Program-made: the position numbers and the translations under genes | Assembly: GCA_002632265.1 (NCBI GenBank) | Contig: NQOV01000011.1 | Coordinates: 102,566-166,565 of the forward strand | Direction of reading: 5' to 3' | DNA: 64,000 nucleotides | Source of the DNA: Rhodospirillaceae bacterium MC! | GTDB lineage: Bacteria > Pseudomonadota > Alphaproteobacteria > MC1 | Shown here: piece after piece, positions 9,119-17,869 of the stretch | How positions within the stretch are numbered: position 1 is the stretch's first letter | How the letters are laid out: every line of letters begins with the position of its first letter | The notes under the pieces: generated by a model | Database searches by the model: none | What the model was told of the DNA's origin: nothing | What the model saw: only the letters and a program-made list of their open reading frames with translations

Positions 9119-10741
9119 ATGAAACTTTCACAGAGTAAATTTTTACATGGAATCTTAATAGGTACAGCGGTATTAAGTTATTCACTTGTAATAAATCAAG
9201 CCATAGCGAAAACAAACCCAATTAAAAAGGATACGGTAAGATTCATCAATGAAGATGAAGTTAAGACCTTAAATCCTTACTTTAACACAGGCGATCAAGC
9301 TATTAATATTTCGCAAAATATTTTTACTGGTCTAGTAACTGCCGACGAGAATGGGAAGAAAATACCAGGTATCGCCAAAAGTTGGGGCGTTAGTAAGAAT
9401 GGCAAAACATATACCTTTCATCTAAGAAATAATCTCAAATGGTCTGACGGTACAAGCTATAATGCTCACGATATTGTTGAGAGTTTTCTTTATGCTTTAG
9501 ATCCGAAAACCGCATCAACCAATGTACCTCCTTTGTTAGCTCCTGTAAAAGGGGCAACTGCTTATAATAGTAATAAAGGTTCAAGATCAGCAGTGGGCAT
9601 TAAGGCAGTGAATCCGCACACGGTACAAATTACGCTCATTCAACCAACCGCATATTTTTTATCTAGCTTAGAGAATTCGCAAATGGTGCCATTACCGTTA
9701 AAAGTCATGAAAAAATACGGTAAATCATGGATGAGAACGCATTTTGTCGGCAATGGGCCTTATAAGGTGGCAGAATTTAAGTATCTTAATCATTTAAAGC
9801 TTGTGAGAAACAAGTATTTTTACGATCAAAAGGGTATCACAATTAATAATGTCTTCTTTTATCCTGTGGCAAATAGAGACACCGCTTTAAATATGATGAT
9901 CACAGGTAAAGCCGATATTATGCAACGATTCGCTTCAAATCAAATATCACTTATTAACAAACATATTCCTAAGTTTTTAAATTCAGGTCCGATCATGGCC
10001 ATTTATCAATATGTCTTTAATACTACAAGACCGCCATTTAATAATAAGGATGTACGCTTAGCCATATCTATGGTGATTAATAGAAAGATTATAACTAACA
10101 AGATCTTAAAAACAGGGGAAACACCTGCTTATAATCTTATTCCTAGTAAGACAGAAAATTATTTGCCAGGTGCTAAATCCTATTGGGCGAAGTTATCTTA
10201 TGCTGGACGCATAAAAGAAGCCAAACGCTTACTTGCTAAGGCAGGATACACCGCAAAACATCCTTTACAATTTACCTTAAGTTATAATACTACTTCAGAT
10301 AACGCCCATATTGCAGTAGCTGCAAGATCCATGATGATGGCTAAGCATTTACCTGTAAAAATGAAAATCGCAACTGCCGAATGGAAATCACACATTGAAA
10401 ATATTGACAAAGGTAATTTCGATATGGCCCGTATAGGTCAAGGTGGATATAATGATCCCTTTGCTATCTTAAGATTATTTGTCTCGGAAAAACATCATTT
10501 TATTAATCATTCTCGCTATTCCAATAAAAAGTACGATGATCTCATCATTAAAGCCAACAAGCTAACAGACTTTAAAAAACGAGCTAAATTATTACAACAA
10601 GCCGAACAAATCATTCTTGATGATTCGCCAAGTGCTGTCTTATATTTCTTCGCATCTAAAGATCTATCTAACCCTAACTTATCGGGCTATGTTGTTAATC
10701 CACCAGAAGATCACCCGATCCGCTTTATGCACTGGAAATAA
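9119..10741 (+). CDS. OppA-type oligopeptide-binding protein of an ABC importer (orphan)
   Basis: This periplasmic family 5 solute-binding protein of 540 residues would deliver oligopeptides, possibly murein peptides, to an ABC importer. A basic start, a hydrophobic core and an AIA cleavage site near residue 30 form a Sec signal peptide without a lipobox cysteine. Family features are LNPYFNTGDQAINISQNIFTGL near the mature N-terminus, KNGKTYTFHLRNNLKWSDG, and the PPFNNKDVRLAISMVINR block around residue 305. No permease or ATPase gene is adjacent, so it must work with components encoded elsewhere. A strong ribosome site (AAGGAATC) precedes the ATG, and an intrinsic-type hairpin follows at about 10837-10877. 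The exact substrate is unknown. Confidence 0.88.
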   Translation: MKLSQSKFLHGILIGTAVLSYSLVINQAIAKTNPIKKDTVRFINEDEVKTLNPYFNTGDQAINISQNIFTGLVTADENGKKIPGIAKSWGVSKNGKTYTFHLRNNLKWSDGTSYNAHDIVESFLYALDPKTASTNVPPLLAPVKGATAYNSNKGSRSAVGIKAVNPHTVQITLIQPTAYFLSSLENSQMVPLPLKVMKKYGKSWMRTHFVGNGPYKVAEFKYLNHLKLVRNKYFYDQKGITINNVFFYPVANRDTALNMMITGKADIMQRFASNQISLINKHIPKFLNSGPIMAIYQYVFNTTRPPFNNKDVRLAISMVINRKIITNKILKTGETPAYNLIPSKTENYLPGAKSYWAKLSYAGRIKEAKRLLAKAGYTAKHPLQFTLSYNTTSDNAHIAVAARSMMMAKHLPVKMKIATAEWKSHIENIDKGNFDMARIGQGGYNDPFAILRLFVSEKHHFINHSRYSNKKYDDLIIKANKLTDFKKRAKLLQQAEQIILDDSPSAVLYFFASKDLSNPNLSGYVVNPPEDHPIRFMHWK

Positions 10742-10836
10742 TGCTAGAAAAATACATGAAAAACACATGAAAAATACATAAGGGAAAAAATATTTTTTAT
10801 GAATGCTTTTTCCAGTAAATTTTAGCAAGATACTTT

Positions 10837-10877
10837 TAAAAATCAAGTACTTTTAATTAATAAAAGGCTTGATTTTT
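10837..10877 (+). terminator. Intrinsic terminator-like hairpin after the OppA-type gene
   Basis: AAAAATCAAG and CTTTTA pair with TAAAAG and CTTGATTTTT, leaving a T-rich 3' side. Confidence 0.65.
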
Positions 10878-10933
10878 ATTTGCGTAAATTCTGTAAAGAA
10901 ATTCCATAGCTAGCATATTTCCGCAAAAAACCA

Positions 10934-10961
10934 TAGACATTTGTATAATATGTGATATCAT
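10934..10961 (+). promoter_or_regulatory. Candidate pst operon promoter with TAGACA -35 shared with phoU
   Basis: TAGACA, a 16-base spacer and TATCAT resemble a sigma-70 promoter. The context CATAGACATTT is repeated before phoU, which suggests a common regulator site overlapping the -35 region. The 150-base leader to pstS holds an AT-rich dyad at 11015-11036 and no other recognisable element. Confidence 0.4.
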
Positions 10962-11014
10962 AATAAAAGAGTTGAAAAAAAAATGAACTAAATACAAAAT
11001 ATTAAGTGAAAATT

Positions 11015-11036
11015 ATATAGTAAAGTATTACTATAT
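11015..11036. promoter_or_regulatory. Dyad in the pstS leader
   Basis: ATATAGTAA, a 4-base spacer and TTACTATAT form a perfect inverted repeat in the pstS leader. It could be an operator or a small hairpin. It does not match the classic Pho box well. Confidence 0.35.
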
Positions 11037-11117
11037 AAACAGTATAAAGCAAAACATATAAAATAACATATAAGCGAGATATTTTTATAGGATAAAGTTA
11101 ACTAGGATAAAATTAAT

Positions 11118-12209
11118 ATGGACAAATTTAAGCTAAAAGGGATAGTCAGTCGAATGAGGTTTAGTCTTATGATGATCAGCCTTATGACGGTCAGTCTTAT
11201 GATGATCAGTCTTATGACTGCTACTGCTCATGCTACTACTATTATTAATGGTTCAGGATCTTCCTTTCAAGCTCAATTGCAACAGGTATGGGCGTATTTT
11301 TACAATAACGAAAATAGGGTAAAAGTCAATTACCAATCGGTGGGAAGTTCCAGCGGTATTAAGCAAACCTTAAGTACCATTGTTGATTTCGGCGGAACGG
11401 ACGCTCCGCTTAACTTAAAAGAATTAAGCAAGAGTAATCTTTACCAACTGCCCCTTGTGGCAGGGGGGATTATTCCTGTAACTAACATTGAGGGAATCCA
11501 TACAGCCATAAGGCTTAATGGTAAGATTCTCGCAGGCATATATATGGGAACACTCAAAACATGGGATAATAAGGAAATTCAAAAGCTTAACCCTAAGATT
11601 AAGCTTCCCCATAAGGATATCATAACCATTCACAGATCCGACGGTTCAGGAACTACCTTTAATTTTACCGCCTATTTATCATCTGTAAGCCCCAAATGGA
11701 AATCCAGCTACGGCACACATAAATCTCTTGATTGGATTAATGGTATTGGCGGTAACGGTAATCCAGGCGTGGCCTCTTCGGTGCAAAGCACGAAAAATTC
11801 CATTGGTTATGTGGAACTTTCCTACGTGGAAAAGGGTGTGAAAAATCATCAGTTCTTAGATGTGATCATGGAAAACCAAGCCCACGAATTCGTAAAAGCC
11901 ACAAGCGAAAGCATTGCCGATACCATAAGCAATTATCAATGGCAAAAAAGCGTAAACGGTTGGTTTTTAGATAGCGAAAACCTAAAAATTAATCCGAGCA
12001 AAAAATCATGGCCCATATGTGCAGTATCTTTTATTATCCTTAAACGGAATAACCCATATATCACAGACATAGGAAAATACATCATAAACGCCCTAAACGA
12101 AAAAGGGGCATCATATCCCGCAAAGGTTGGCTTAACGCCCCTGTCCCCCCAATTATCTAAAGAAATAACCGCATTCATTAAGAAGAACTTTACACTATCT
12201 AACAAATAA
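11118..12209 (+). CDS. pstS: Phosphate-binding protein PstS
   Basis: This is the periplasmic phosphate receptor of the high-affinity Pst importer. Mature-protein hallmarks are INGSGSSFQAQLQQVW, VDFGGTDAPL, and the phosphate-binding TIHRSDGSGTTFNFTAYL near residue 175. The signal peptide is unusual: its hydrophobic core is built from four exact-length copies of a 15-base repeat (SLMMI, SLMTV, SLMMI, SLMTA) before an AHA cleavage site. An AGGAT stretch about 11 bases upstream supports the ATG. It heads pstSCAB, with pstC 23 bases downstream. Phosphate starvation control by PhoB would be expected from the family, but no clear Pho box is seen and phoB/phoR are not in the window. Confidence 0.95.
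   Translation: MDKFKLKGIVSRMRFSLMMISLMTVSLMMISLMTATAHATTIINGSGSSFQAQLQQVWAYFYNNENRVKVNYQSVGSSSGIKQTLSTIVDFGGTDAPLNLKELSKSNLYQLPLVAGGIIPVTNIEGIHTAIRLNGKILAGIYMGTLKTWDNKEIQKLNPKIKLPHKDIITIHRSDGSGTTFNFTAYLSSVSPKWKSSYGTHKSLDWINGIGGNGNPGVASSVQSTKNSIGYVELSYVEKGVKNHQFLDVIMENQAHEFVKATSESIADTISNYQWQKSVNGWFLDSENLKINPSKKSWPICAVSFIILKRNNPYITDIGKYIINALNEKGASYPAKVGLTPLSPQLSKEITAFIKKNFTLSNK
11163..11222. repeat. 15-bp tandem repeat, four units, inside the pstS signal sequence
   Basis: Four consecutive 15-base units related to AGTCTTATGATGATC encode the hydrophobic core of the PstS signal peptide. A gain or loss of one unit would keep frame and change the core length by five residues. Confidence 0.9.
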
Positions 12210-12232
12210 TTATCCCATAAGAATAACAACAT

Positions 12233-13168
12233 ATGAAACACTTGATTAAAAAATACAATCGTAACGATAAAATAAGCAAGATTCTCACAAAAGGATCAGG
12301 CATGTTATTTTTACTTATCGTTATTACACTATTTGCGGTACTGCTTATCCAGTCGTACCCAGTGATTCATCATGTGGGGATTTTAGATCTCTTTACCAAT
12401 AGTGCATGGCAACCCAACCATAATCATTTTGGTATTATCATACCCTTAACAGGAACATTACTCACTACGCTTATTGCTGGGGTTATTGCCATTCCTGTCG
12501 GTATCGGCACGGCCTTATTTATTTCCGAATACTGTCCCTTTAAAATTCGTGCTATCTTAAGTATAGCCATTGAGCTACTGGCAGCTATTCCTTCGATTGT
12601 TTACGGCTTATGGGGTTATAAATCCTTAGCTCCTTTTTCTGCCAACTATATCCAACCGCTAATTACTAACACCTTAGGCAAACTTCCTTTCGTAGGATCG
12701 TTTTTCTCATCAGCAGACGCCATAGGCACATCGGCATTTGTTGCAGGTTTAGTCCTTGCGATTATGATTATCCCGTTTATTGCCAGTTTCACACGGGATT
12801 CCCTTAATCAAGTCCCAGCGGTTATCCGAGAGAGTGCTTTCGCTTTAGGAGCAACCCATTACGAAGTAGTCCGAGATGTCATGCTCCCTTTCGCCATGCG
12901 TGGCTTAATGACAGGCATAATAATGGCCATAGGGCGTGCCTTAGGCGAAACCATGGCCGTGGCTTATGTTATTGGTAATTCTCCCCATTGGATCAATAAT
13001 ATATTCCAACCCTTTGCCACTATCACATCGACCATTACTGCCGAATTTAAAGAGGCTTCAGGCGTTCACATTTCAGGATTATTATTCTTAGCTTTGATTC
13101 TCTTAATCGTAAACACTATCACCATTCTACTAGCCAAACGCTATGCAAATAAAAGGAGTAAAGTATAA
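12233..13168 (+). CDS. pstC: Phosphate ABC transporter permease PstC
   Basis: This inner-membrane subunit forms half of the phosphate channel. The 311-residue protein has an N-terminal anchor helix, a periplasmic loop, and then the ABC-permease core with the LIAGVIAIPVGIGTALFISEY segment and the cytoplasmic EAA loop (RESAFALGATHYEVVRDVMLPFAMRGLMTG, around residues 200-230) that docks on PstB. Six membrane segments can be traced. The start lies 23 bases after pstS, and the stop overlaps the pstA start (TAATG), so the two permeases are translationally coupled. Length and motifs are normal for the family. Confidence 0.95.
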   Translation: MKHLIKKYNRNDKISKILTKGSGMLFLLIVITLFAVLLIQSYPVIHHVGILDLFTNSAWQPNHNHFGIIIPLTGTLLTTLIAGVIAIPVGIGTALFISEYCPFKIRAILSIAIELLAAIPSIVYGLWGYKSLAPFSANYIQPLITNTLGKLPFVGSFFSSADAIGTSAFVAGLVLAIMIIPFIASFTRDSLNQVPAVIRESAFALGATHYEVVRDVMLPFAMRGLMTGIIMAIGRALGETMAVAYVIGNSPHWINNIFQPFATITSTITAEFKEASGVHISGLLFLALILLIVNTITILLAKRYANKRSKV

Positions 13169-14001
13169 TGTCGAGCCTACACTTAAGAAAGCTTAAAAGC
13201 TTTATTTTTCTCATATTTTGTTTAGTTAGTGCAAGTATTGCTTTGTTCTTTTTGCTATTTATCTTATATGAAGTAATAAAAAACGGCTTACAAGCCTTTA
13301 ACATCGCCCTATTTAGCGAGGATTTCAAACCTGCATTCTTAGGCGGTGGTGGTTTGCGTCATGCTTTAGTTGGACAATTCCTTATGACCATAGTAGCCTC
13401 TATCATTGGGATTCCCTTAGGGATAGCAGGTGGTATCTACGTCGCCGAATACGGCAAAGGCACACGCACGGCGAAATTACTTTCTAATATATCCGATATG
13501 GCCATATCCGTACCAAGTATTATCGTAGGCACATTTATTTTCGGTCTAATTGTTATGCCCTTTCACGGATTCAGCGGATGGGCAGGTACGATCTCGCTAA
13601 TTATTCTACTCTTGCCAATCATCATCAGATCCACAGAAGAAAACATCAACCAAGTATCGCCCCTACTTAGAGAAACCGCTTACGCTCTCGGTGCTCCAAG
13701 ATATCTTGTAATAAAAGACGTAGTTCTCAAATCGGCAAAACAAGGGATAATTACTGGAGTAATTCTCGCCATATCCCGCATTGCAGGGGAAACCGCCCCC
13801 CTTTTATTTACTTCGGCAAACTTTTCTCAACTTACCTTTGATATGTCCAACGTTATCCCAAGTTTAACCATTACCATATACGATTACACAAATTTACCCG
13901 ATCAAGTATATTTAAATCTCGCATGGTCTGGCTCTTTACTGGTAACAATTGTGATTTTATTCATTAATATTCTCGCTCGATACATCTTTACAAAGAAATA
14001 A
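13168..14001 (+). CDS. pstA: Phosphate ABC transporter permease PstA
   Basis: This is the second permease half of the Pst importer, at 277 residues. The conserved [27 protein letters not shown] region follows the first helices, and the EAA loop ([32 protein letters not shown], around residues 167-200) is clear. The [15 protein letters not shown] motif is characteristic of PstA. Its ATG overlaps the pstC stop, and pstB begins 70 bases later with its own ribosome site. Identification is firm. Confidence 0.95.
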   Translation: MSSLHLRKLKSFIFLIFCLVSASIALFFLLFILYEVIKNGLQAFNIALFSEDFKPAFLGGGGLRHALVGQFLMTIVASIIGIPLGIAGGIYVAEYGKGTRTAKLLSNISDMAISVPSIIVGTFIFGLIVMPFHGFSGWAGTISLIILLLPIIIRSTEENINQVSPLLRETAYALGAPRYLVIKDVVLKSAKQGIITGVILAISRIAGETAPLLFTSANFSQLTFDMSNVIPSLTITIYDYTNLPDQVYLNLAWSGSLLVTIVILFINILARYIFTKK

Positions 14002-14071
14002 CACTCCTTATACTTCATATTACACAACTTACTCCTTACAACTCATTAACAAAAGAAAAGACTTAAACATC

Positions 14072-14824
14072 ATGACAAATAGCATAATAGAATTTAAAAA
14101 TCTAGATTTTTCCTACAAGCAAAATCAAGTAGTATTTAACATCAACGCCATAATAAGAGAAAATCAAGTAACCGCTTTTATCGGTCCGTCAGGATGTGGA
14201 AAATCGACTATTTTACGTTGTATCAATCGCATTCATGATTTATACGACTATCCAGTCTATGGAGGCGAAATTCTCTTCCACGGCGAAGATATCCTAAAGG
14301 AAAAGGATCTCATCACCCTACGCACAAGGATCGGCATGGTATTCCAAAAACCAACCGCCTTTCCCATTTCCATATATGAAAATGTCGCTTATGGTTTACG
14401 CATGAAAGGGATTAAAGATAAAAAGATCTTAGATGAAAAAGTCGAACTAGCCCTAAGAAATTCCGCTCTCTGGGATTTCGCCAAAGATAAATTAAAACAA
14501 CTCGGCACAGAACTTTCAGGTGGTCAACAACAACGGCTATGTATAGCAAGAGCCTTAGCTCCCGAACCAGAAGTGATCTTATTTGACGAACCAACATCCG
14601 CACTTGATCCCGTATCCACCGCACAGATCGAAAACTTCATCCAAACCATAAAGAAAAAAGTAACCGTTGTAATCGTAACCCACAGCATGCAACAAGCCGC
14701 ACGTATTTCCGATAGAACCGCCTTTTTTCTCGACGGTGAACTCTTGGAATGCGACACCACCGACAATATATTTACCAACCCACAAGATCAACGCACCGAG
14801 GATTATATTTCTGGTAGATTCTAA
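14072..14824 (+). CDS. pstB: Phosphate ABC transporter ATPase PstB
   Basis: This is the cytoplasmic ATPase that powers phosphate uptake. The 250-residue protein shows Walker [10 protein letters not shown] near residue 36, the PstB-specific [10 protein letters not shown] and the Q-loop [11 protein letters not shown], the signature LSGGQQQRL near residue 150, and Walker [14 protein letters not shown] followed by the H-loop [10 protein letters not shown]. The tail [17 protein letters not shown] is the usual PstB C-terminus. The 3' half of the gene uses many more C-ending codons than the 5' half. phoU follows after 128 bases with its own candidate promoter. Confidence 0.97.
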   Translation: MTNSIIEFKNLDFSYKQNQVVFNINAIIRENQVTAFIGPSGCGKSTILRCINRIHDLYDYPVYGGEILFHGEDILKEKDLITLRTRIGMVFQKPTAFPISIYENVAYGLRMKGIKDKKILDEKVELALRNSALWDFAKDKLKQLGTELSGGQQQRLCIARALAPEPEVILFDEPTSALDPVSTAQIENFIQTIKKKVTVVIVTHSMQQAARISDRTAFFLDGELLECDTTDNIFTNPQDQRTEDYISGRF

Positions 14825-14841
14825 AAAATACCACAAAAACA

Positions 14842-14870
14842 TAGACATTTCATAAAAATTATGCTAATAT
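14842..14870 (+). promoter_or_regulatory. Candidate phoU promoter with the same CATAGACATTT context as pstS
   Basis: TAGACA, a 17-base spacer and TAATAT lie about 80 bases before phoU. The block ACATAGACATTT is the same as in the pstS upstream region, which suggests shared control of the pst genes and phoU. Confidence 0.4.
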
Positions 14871-14952
14871 GGATCATATATAACAAAATTAAGCTTACGA
14901 ATCAACTATTTTAATCATAGCTTCAACATTAAAGAAAAACATAGGATATCCC

Positions 14953-15645
14953 ATGAGACACATCATAAAAAAATTCGATAAAAATTTCAATAAAGTCCAT
15001 AAGCAGATTTTATCAATGGTCTTAATTTGCCAAGAACAAATGAATCTTATTTTAGAAGTTATCGCCTTTAATGACGAAGAGAAACGTGAACAAGTACGAA
15101 TATTAGAACGTGAATCCGACGCTCTCGAAGAAACCGTAACTAAAGAAATAACCACATTCATCGCTCGTCAACAACCCATGGCCGGCGATCTGCGTGTGCT
15201 ACTTTCTTCCTTACACATGGCAAGATCTCTCGAACGCATCGCCGATAACTGCCGAACCCTAGGACGCTTAGGCGGTCATATCAAACAAGAATACGATGGC
15301 AAAATCCCCAGAAAACAACTCCGTGAAATGATCGAACACCTAAATAATCAACTCCAACTATTCTACACCGCCTTCGAAGAAGAAACCCTCGACACCCTTA
15401 AAGAAATCGCCATCTCCGATAACGACCTTGATAACATGTTCGAATCCCTATTTAGTAGCTACCTAGAATACATGATCGAACACCCCGACACCATCCAACT
15501 CAACACCAGACTACTCTTCGCAGGCAAAAACCTCGAACGCATCGGCGACCACATCACCCACCTCGCCCAAAACGCCTACTACGCCATAACCGGCGACAAC
15601 ATCCAACACATCCTCGAAAACCAACCCCAAAACAAAGAAATGTAA
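14953..15645 (+). CDS. phoU: Phosphate transport regulator PhoU
   Basis: PhoU links the Pst transporter to the PhoR/PhoB sensor system and keeps phosphate uptake in check. The 230-residue all-helical protein shows the duplicated three-helix PhoU fold, with the metal-binding motifs EREsDaLEE in the first half and DNDLDNMFESL in the second. RSLERIADNCRTLGR and KNLERIGDHITHLAQN are the matching repeats. It follows pstB in the common pstSCAB-phoU order. The second half of the gene is strikingly C-rich compared with its AT-rich first half. A bidirectional terminator follows directly. Confidence 0.95.
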   Translation: MRHIIKKFDKNFNKVHKQILSMVLICQEQMNLILEVIAFNDEEKREQVRILERESDALEETVTKEITTFIARQQPMAGDLRVLLSSLHMARSLERIADNCRTLGRLGGHIKQEYDGKIPRKQLREMIEHLNNQLQLFYTAFEEETLDTLKEIAISDNDLDNMFESLFSSYLEYMIEHPDTIQLNTRLLFAGKNLERIGDHITHLAQNAYYAITGDNIQHILENQPQNKEM

Positions 15646-15652
15646 ACCACAA

Positions 15653-15720
15653 AATAAAATAAGCTAAGCTAAGATATGCCCTAAATTAGAAATAATTTAG
15701 GGCATATCTTAGCTTATTTT
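15653..15720. terminator. Bidirectional terminator between phoU and the glycosyltransferase
   Basis: A hairpin with a stem of more than 20 bases (GATATGCCCTAAATTA pairing with TAATTTAGGGCATATC, plus flanking AAAATAAGCTAAG/CTTAGCTTATTTT) has A-tracts and T-tracts on both sides. The stop codon of the minus-strand glycosyltransferase lies within the stem. Confidence 0.85.
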
Positions 15721-16769
15721 GTGCGTTTCTTTCTAAAGAGTTTTGTTAGTTTGTTGTAGAGGATGTGGGTGTAGTAGCGGCGGAGGGTTAGGGGGGGGAG
15801 GAGTTTGGTTTCGATTAGGGTGGCGATTTTGAAGACGGGGCTACGGTGGAGGCTTTTTATTAGGTGGGGGTGGGGGATGTGTTCTAGGAGATAGTTAAAG
15901 GCTTGGTAATATAGATCTTCAGAGAGTTTGCCACGTTGGAGGTTGCTGATTAGGTAGTAGGATTGTTGGATATAGCGATTGTTGTAGTCTTCTCGGAGGT
16001 GGGAGTAGAGAGATTTTTTGTTGAGTAAGTTTTTGATTTCGTTCATTACTATGATGATATCGTCTGCTCGTTTTTTAAATGTGGCAAAGGAAAAATCGTT
16101 GGTCATGCTGGCGGTATTTAGGAAGTAGTTATATAAGGGAGCGTTAATTAAGGAAACCGATTGAGCTTGCAAAAAGGCGTAAGAATTAAAGAGTAAATCT
16201 TCCGATTGATTTACTGATGAGCTAACTTCTAAGATCTGTGAATCCATAAGGATTTGTTTTTTATAGAGTTTGTTCCATACGCAGTGTCTGATTTCTTCCT
16301 TATAAATGGCGTTTGTAACTTCTTTGTTGCCGTGGATCTGGGATTTATCGTTGCTAAGATTGGGAGTGGATTTCATTTTATTGCGATTGTTTTTGGCGTA
16401 ATAAAATCCTGATACGGCGATATCACTATCATTTTTAGTGATAGTATGATGTAGTTTGGCTAAATACTGCGATTCTAACCAATCATCGGAGTCAACAAAG
16501 CATATATACGGGGTTTTCGCCTTGCTTAATGCTGTTAAGCGAGATTGAAAGAGTCCTTTATTTTGTTCGTGTCTTATAAGGGTAATTTTGTTCTTCTCGT
16601 AGGATTCTATGATCTCGTTTACAGATTCCTGATGGTGGTTACATGGAGAATTGTCATCTACTATGATAATTTCGTAATCCTTAAAGGATTGTTTAAAGAT
16701 ACTATTTAGACATCGCTCTAAGTATTGTTCGCTATTATATAAAGGGATGGCTATGGTAATTGTGTTCAT
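15714..16769 (-). CDS. Family 2 glycosyltransferase
   Basis: This GT-A fold enzyme of 351 residues probably transfers a sugar to a surface polysaccharide or lipid-linked glycan. It starts with the family signature ITIAIPLYNSEQYLERCLNSI, has the nucleotide-binding VDDNSP near residue 39 and the metal-binding DSDDW near residue 117, and carries the ED acceptor-base motif (QSEDLLFNSYAF). The stop lies within the shared terminator. galU follows upstream in the same direction 32 bases away, so the pair may act in one pathway using UDP-glucose or a derivative. The last 40 codons are C-rich with an 8-C run, a possible slippage site. The acceptor and donor are not known. Confidence 0.88.
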   Translation of the reverse strand: MNTITIAIPLYNSEQYLERCLNSIFKQSFKDYEIIIVDDNSPCNHHQESVNEIIESYEKNKITLIRHEQNKGLFQSRLTALSKAKTPYICFVDSDDWLESQYLAKLHHTITKNDSDIAVSGFYYAKNNRNKMKSTPNLSNDKSQIHGNKEVTNAIYKEEIRHCVWNKLYKKQILMDSQILEVSSSVNQSEDLLFNSYAFLQAQSVSLINAPLYNYFLNTASMTNDFSFATFKKRADDIIIVMNEIKNLLNKKSLYSHLREDYNNRYIQQSYYLISNLQRGKLSEDLYYQAFNYLLEHIPHPHLIKSLHRSPVFKIATLIETKLLPPLTLRRYYTHILYNKLTKLFRKKRTK

Positions 16770-16801
16770 AGGTGGATGTTCTCTAGTAACTAGGTAATGT
16801 T

Positions 16802-17668
16802 TTAGTAGCTTTTTAAAACTTTAAGGATGTCATCGTGCATATCGTTTCGCTTTAGGGCTTCGGCGATGTTCGCTTCGAGAAAGCCGATTTTTGAGCCACA
16901 ATCAAAGCGTTGGCCTTCGAATGAGTATCCGTATAGATCGATGTTGCTTAGGGATTTGGAAATGGCGTCAGTGAGTTGAATTTCGCCCCCAACTCCTGCT
17001 TGCTGATCGCTTAAGATGTTAAAGATTTCAGGTTGTAAAATGTATCTACCGATTACCGCATGGGTAGACGGAGCGTCTTCTTGCTTGGGTTTTTCTACGA
17101 TACCTTTAGCGTGGAATGTTCTGTTGTCTTCAGACATGATATCAAGTACGCCATATTTGGATATTTCTTTGATGTCCACTTCTTCGGTGGCAAGCATGTT
17201 GCCCCCTGTGGTTTCCCATGCGTCAACCATTTGTTTTAGGCAACCTTTTTTGTAGCCATGGATGAAATCATCGGCAAGTAATACCGCAAATGGTTCGTTG
17301 CCTACCCATTCTTTAGCACAATATACCGCATGACCTAAGCCATTGGGTTCTTGTTGACGTGTGTAAATGATGCTACCAGGTTGGGGCAAGGCTTTTTCTA
17401 ATTCTTCCAATACCTTATACTTTTTACGATCTTGTAAGATAGCTGTTAGCTCGAATGATTTATCAAAGTAATCTTCCAAGCTCGCCTTTCCCCTACCTGT
17501 TACGAAGATGAATTGTTCGATCCCTGCTTCTTTGGCTTCATTAACCGCATATTGGATTAAAGGTTGATCTACAATGGTTAGCATTTCTTTGGGGATAGAT
17601 TTTGTAACTGGTAAAAATCTTGTACCCAATCCGCCCACAGGGAACACCGCTTTTTTAATTTTTGTCAT
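16802..17668 (-). CDS. galU: UTP-glucose-1-phosphate uridylyltransferase
   Basis: GalU makes UDP-glucose from UTP and glucose-1-phosphate for surface polysaccharides and other glycosylations. The 288-residue protein has the nucleotidyltransferase start KAVFPVGGLGTRFLPVTKSIPKEM, EAGIEQFIFVTGRGK, the LADDFIHGY aspartates near residue 131, and the sugar-binding GIVEKPKQEDAPS near residue 190. It is followed on the same strand by a family 2 glycosyltransferase, consistent with supply of the activated sugar. The gene has a normal length and no anomaly. Confidence 0.96.
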   Translation of the reverse strand: MTKIKKAVFPVGGLGTRFLPVTKSIPKEMLTIVDQPLIQYAVNEAKEAGIEQFIFVTGRGKASLEDYFDKSFELTAILQDRKKYKVLEELEKALPQPGSIIYTRQQEPNGLGHAVYCAKEWVGNEPFAVLLADDFIHGYKKGCLKQMVDAWETTGGNMLATEEVDIKEISKYGVLDIMSEDNRTFHAKGIVEKPKQEDAPSTHAVIGRYILQPEIFNILSDQQAGVGGEIQLTDAISKSLSNIDLYGYSFEGQRFDCGSKIGFLEANIAEALKRNDMHDDILKVLKSY

Positions 17669-17800
17669 GGGGATATCTCTTATTATACTTATATATTCAT
17701 AGTGTTAATCATATGATAACATATTGATAATCATATATCAAGCAAATAAAAGAACATAATATAATACAATACAACAGTGTGAAAGATATCCACTTGATAT

Positions 17801-17835
17801 TTAGCCCCAAAGTTTAGGTTAAACTTTGGGGCTAA
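17801..17835. terminator. Terminator hairpin after the first BMP gene
   Basis: TTAGCCCCAAAGTTTA and TAAACTTTGGGGCTAA form a perfect 16-base stem with a 3-base loop, about 35 bases after the stop of the minus-strand BMP gene. No long T run follows. Confidence 0.7.
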
Positions 17836-17869
17836 AGGTTAGGTATATATTAGCTAATATTACTAATAA

